From contig VFZU01000045.1 of the NCBI GenBank assembly GCA_016870995.1, positions 1 through 42,458 of the forward strand: 42,458 nucleotides of DNA, given 5' to 3'. Both the position numbers and the translations under genes were made by a program. Under the pieces are notes generated by a model that was not told where the DNA came from, ran no database searches, and was given only the letters and a program-made list of their open reading frames with translations. The DNA comes from Acidobacteriota bacterium. GTDB lineage: Bacteria; Acidobacteriota; Terriglobia; Bryobacterales; Bryobacteraceae. Below, piece after piece: positions 41,333-42,458 of the stretch. Each line of letters starts with the position of its first letter. Position 1 is the first letter of the stretch.

Positions 41333-42229
41333 ATGCCTCCCAGTCGACGTGATCTTCTGGCTCTAGCCAACCTGCCGCTCGCCGCCCAATCGAGACCCCA
41401 ACTCGGCATCCTGGTTGCGACCACCTACACAACCGGCACGCTCGAATCCCGTCTCGACGAAGCCAAGGCTCACGGCTTCGAGTGTGTCCAACTCGGCCTC
41501 TCCTGCGCCGGCCTTCCCGACATGCCCGACGAGATCCCGCCCCACCTCCCAGCCACATTCTACGCCGCCACAAAATCCCGCAACCTCAAGTTCGCGAGCA
41601 TCCAGGCCCTCTTCAACATGGCCCATCCCGACCCGGCCCACCGCCAATCCGGTCTCCATCGTCTACGTGTCATCACAGAGGCCTTCCCCAACCTCCCCGT
41701 CCACATCGCCACGGGTACGCGCAACACGCAATCGATGTGGCGCACACATCCCGATAACCAGACACCCGAAGCCTGGAGCGACATGCTCGCAACGGTCCGC
41801 GAAGCCACCCGCATCGCCGCTGCCACAAACTCGATCCTCGCTTTCGAACCTGAGATCAACAACGTCGCCGATACCGCCCGCAGGTCCCGCCGCCTCCTCG
41901 ACGAAGTCGCCTCCCCGCACCTCAAAATCACGCTGGACCCCGCCAACCTCTTCCCCTCCGGCACCCTGCCAAAGATGAAAGAGATCCTCACGGAAGCATT
42001 TGAACTCCTCGGCAAAGACATGGTTCTCGCCCACGCCAAAGACCTCGACCACGACGGCGACGCCGGCCACAAAGCCGCCGGCGAAGGTCTCCTCGATTAT
42101 CCTCTCTACCTCTCCCTCCTCCGCAAACACAACTACACCGGTCCCCTCCTCCTCCACGGCCTCACCAAAGCCCAAGTCCCCACCAGCCTCGCCTTCCTGA
42201 AATCAAAACTCACCAAGCCATCCGCCTAG
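41333..42229 (+). CDS. Tat-exported sugar-phosphate-isomerase/epimerase-like TIM barrel
   Basis: 298 residues. MPPSRRDLLALANLPLAAQS is a Tat-type leader. The xylose-isomerase-like barrel follows: GILVATTYTTGTLESRLDEA, GFECVQLGL, FASIQALFNMAHPD, ILAFEPEINNVADTARR, LKITLDPANLF, VLAHAKDLDHDGDAGHKAAG with metal-type Glu, Asp and His residues at the barrel mouth. The reaction is probably epimerisation or isomerisation of a sugar or inositol-like compound. TAGGCT lies 6 bases before ATG 41333 and no ribosome site is seen. It stands alone at the end of the window. Confidence 0.8.
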   Translation: MPPSRRDLLALANLPLAAQSRPQLGILVATTYTTGTLESRLDEAKAHGFECVQLGLSCAGLPDMPDEIPPHLPATFYAATKSRNLKFASIQALFNMAHPDPAHRQSGLHRLRVITEAFPNLPVHIATGTRNTQSMWRTHPDNQTPEAWSDMLATVREATRIAAATNSILAFEPEINNVADTARRSRRLLDEVASPHLKITLDPANLFPSGTLPKMKEILTEAFELLGKDMVLAHAKDLDHDGDAGHKAAGEGLLDYPLYLSLLRKHNYTGPLLLHGLTKAQVPTSLAFLKSKLTKPSA

Positions 42230-42458
42230 CCCAAACGGCTGACACCCACGGATCCCGCCTCGCAAACTCACATCACGCCAGCACTCCAATCGACATCAGT
42301 TTTCATCGTTCAAGATCATGAACGCACGAATTGGGCTTGTCCCCTTCCGTGAGACACGAGTCTAGACACTGTCGGCTGCCAGGCGGAAAAAGCACTGGAC
42401 AGCCAGCCTTTGTTTTAGCAGAATCGCTGTAGTGGGAGAGACGGAAGCGAGCTCTGCT
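42230..42458. other. Terminal intergenic sequence
   Basis: 229 bp after the last gene. No ORF of note, tRNA or clear hairpin was seen. The sequence is lower in GC than the coding region just before it. A gene may begin beyond the window edge. Confidence 0.3.

Overview
The window looks like a piece of the chromosome of a heterotrophic Acidobacteriota bacterium, most like the Bryobacterales/Solibacter group. This is inferred from gene content: Tat-exported sulfatases, Tat-exported Gfo/Idh and xylose-isomerase-like enzymes, a large membrane-bound Ser/Thr kinase, a PEP-CTERM protein, a TMTC-like membrane TPR protein and GC-rich coding sequence. No rRNA, tRNA or CRISPR array was seen. Most of the 42 kb is protein coding, with short gaps and many 4-bp ATGA overlaps.

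Layout. 1-1172: a 34-bp perfect palindrome, two tandem repeats resembling an insertion-sequence end, and a beta-rich envelope-protein gene that begins inside those repeats and lacks a signal peptide. 1164-5239 (minus): a zinc-finger-like protein, a TPR protein and a Roadblock/LC7 protein, followed by a 5-dehydro-4-deoxyglucarate dehydratase. 5356-7607 (plus): a secreted CBM9-like protein coupled to a Tat sulfatase. 7594-15161 (minus): a possible seven-gene unit of Ser/Thr kinase, cyclase, aroC, def, fmt, argJ and a small NTF2-like protein. 15181-17845 (plus): an exported amidohydrolase and the soluble transhydrogenase sthA. 17856-19376 (minus): an orphan histidine kinase. 19460-21556 (plus): a BON protein and a TMTC-like protein. 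21553-23452 (minus): a TetR regulator and a Gfo/Idh oxidoreductase. 23506-23856 (plus): a DUF4260 gene interrupted by an in-frame TGA. 23910-24200 (minus): a small exported protein made of 11-residue repeats. 24326-25513 (plus): exported msrA and msrB. 25656-27334: an unknown protein and a methyltransferase. 27518-32919 (minus): Xaa-Pro peptidase, accB, accC, pgi and a sialidase-fold protein. 32954-34141 (plus): a PEP-CTERM protein. 34165-37764 (minus): rnr, tpx and a DUF6968-like/MazF-like fusion. 37792-40322 (plus): a second sulfatase coupled to a phytase-esterase-like protein. 40332-41140 (minus): a small pair, one member resembling the end of a phage terminase large subunit. 41333-42229 (plus): a Tat-exported sugar isomerase-like protein.

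How the genes work together. Housekeeping genes (amino-acid and fatty-acid precursor synthesis, initiator formyl-Met processing, RNA decay, glycolysis) alternate with exported enzymes for scavenging sulfated or acidic polysaccharides: two sulfatases, CBM9-like, sialidase-fold and Gfo/Idh proteins, and ketodeoxyglucarate dehydratase for sugar-acid breakdown. Periplasmic methionine repair (msrA/msrB), Tpx and SthA suggest attention to redox stress.

The most notable points are: a tetR/DUF4260 divergent promoter with three near-palindromic operator copies lying on two mirrored promoters; a recurring TANNNT box 6-7 nt upstream of start codons, suggesting leaderless transcription; the nonsense-interrupted DUF4260 gene; and a single-chain protein joining a DUF6968-like domain, a MazE-tail-like acidic segment and a MazF-like domain that lacks the usual catalytic arginine.
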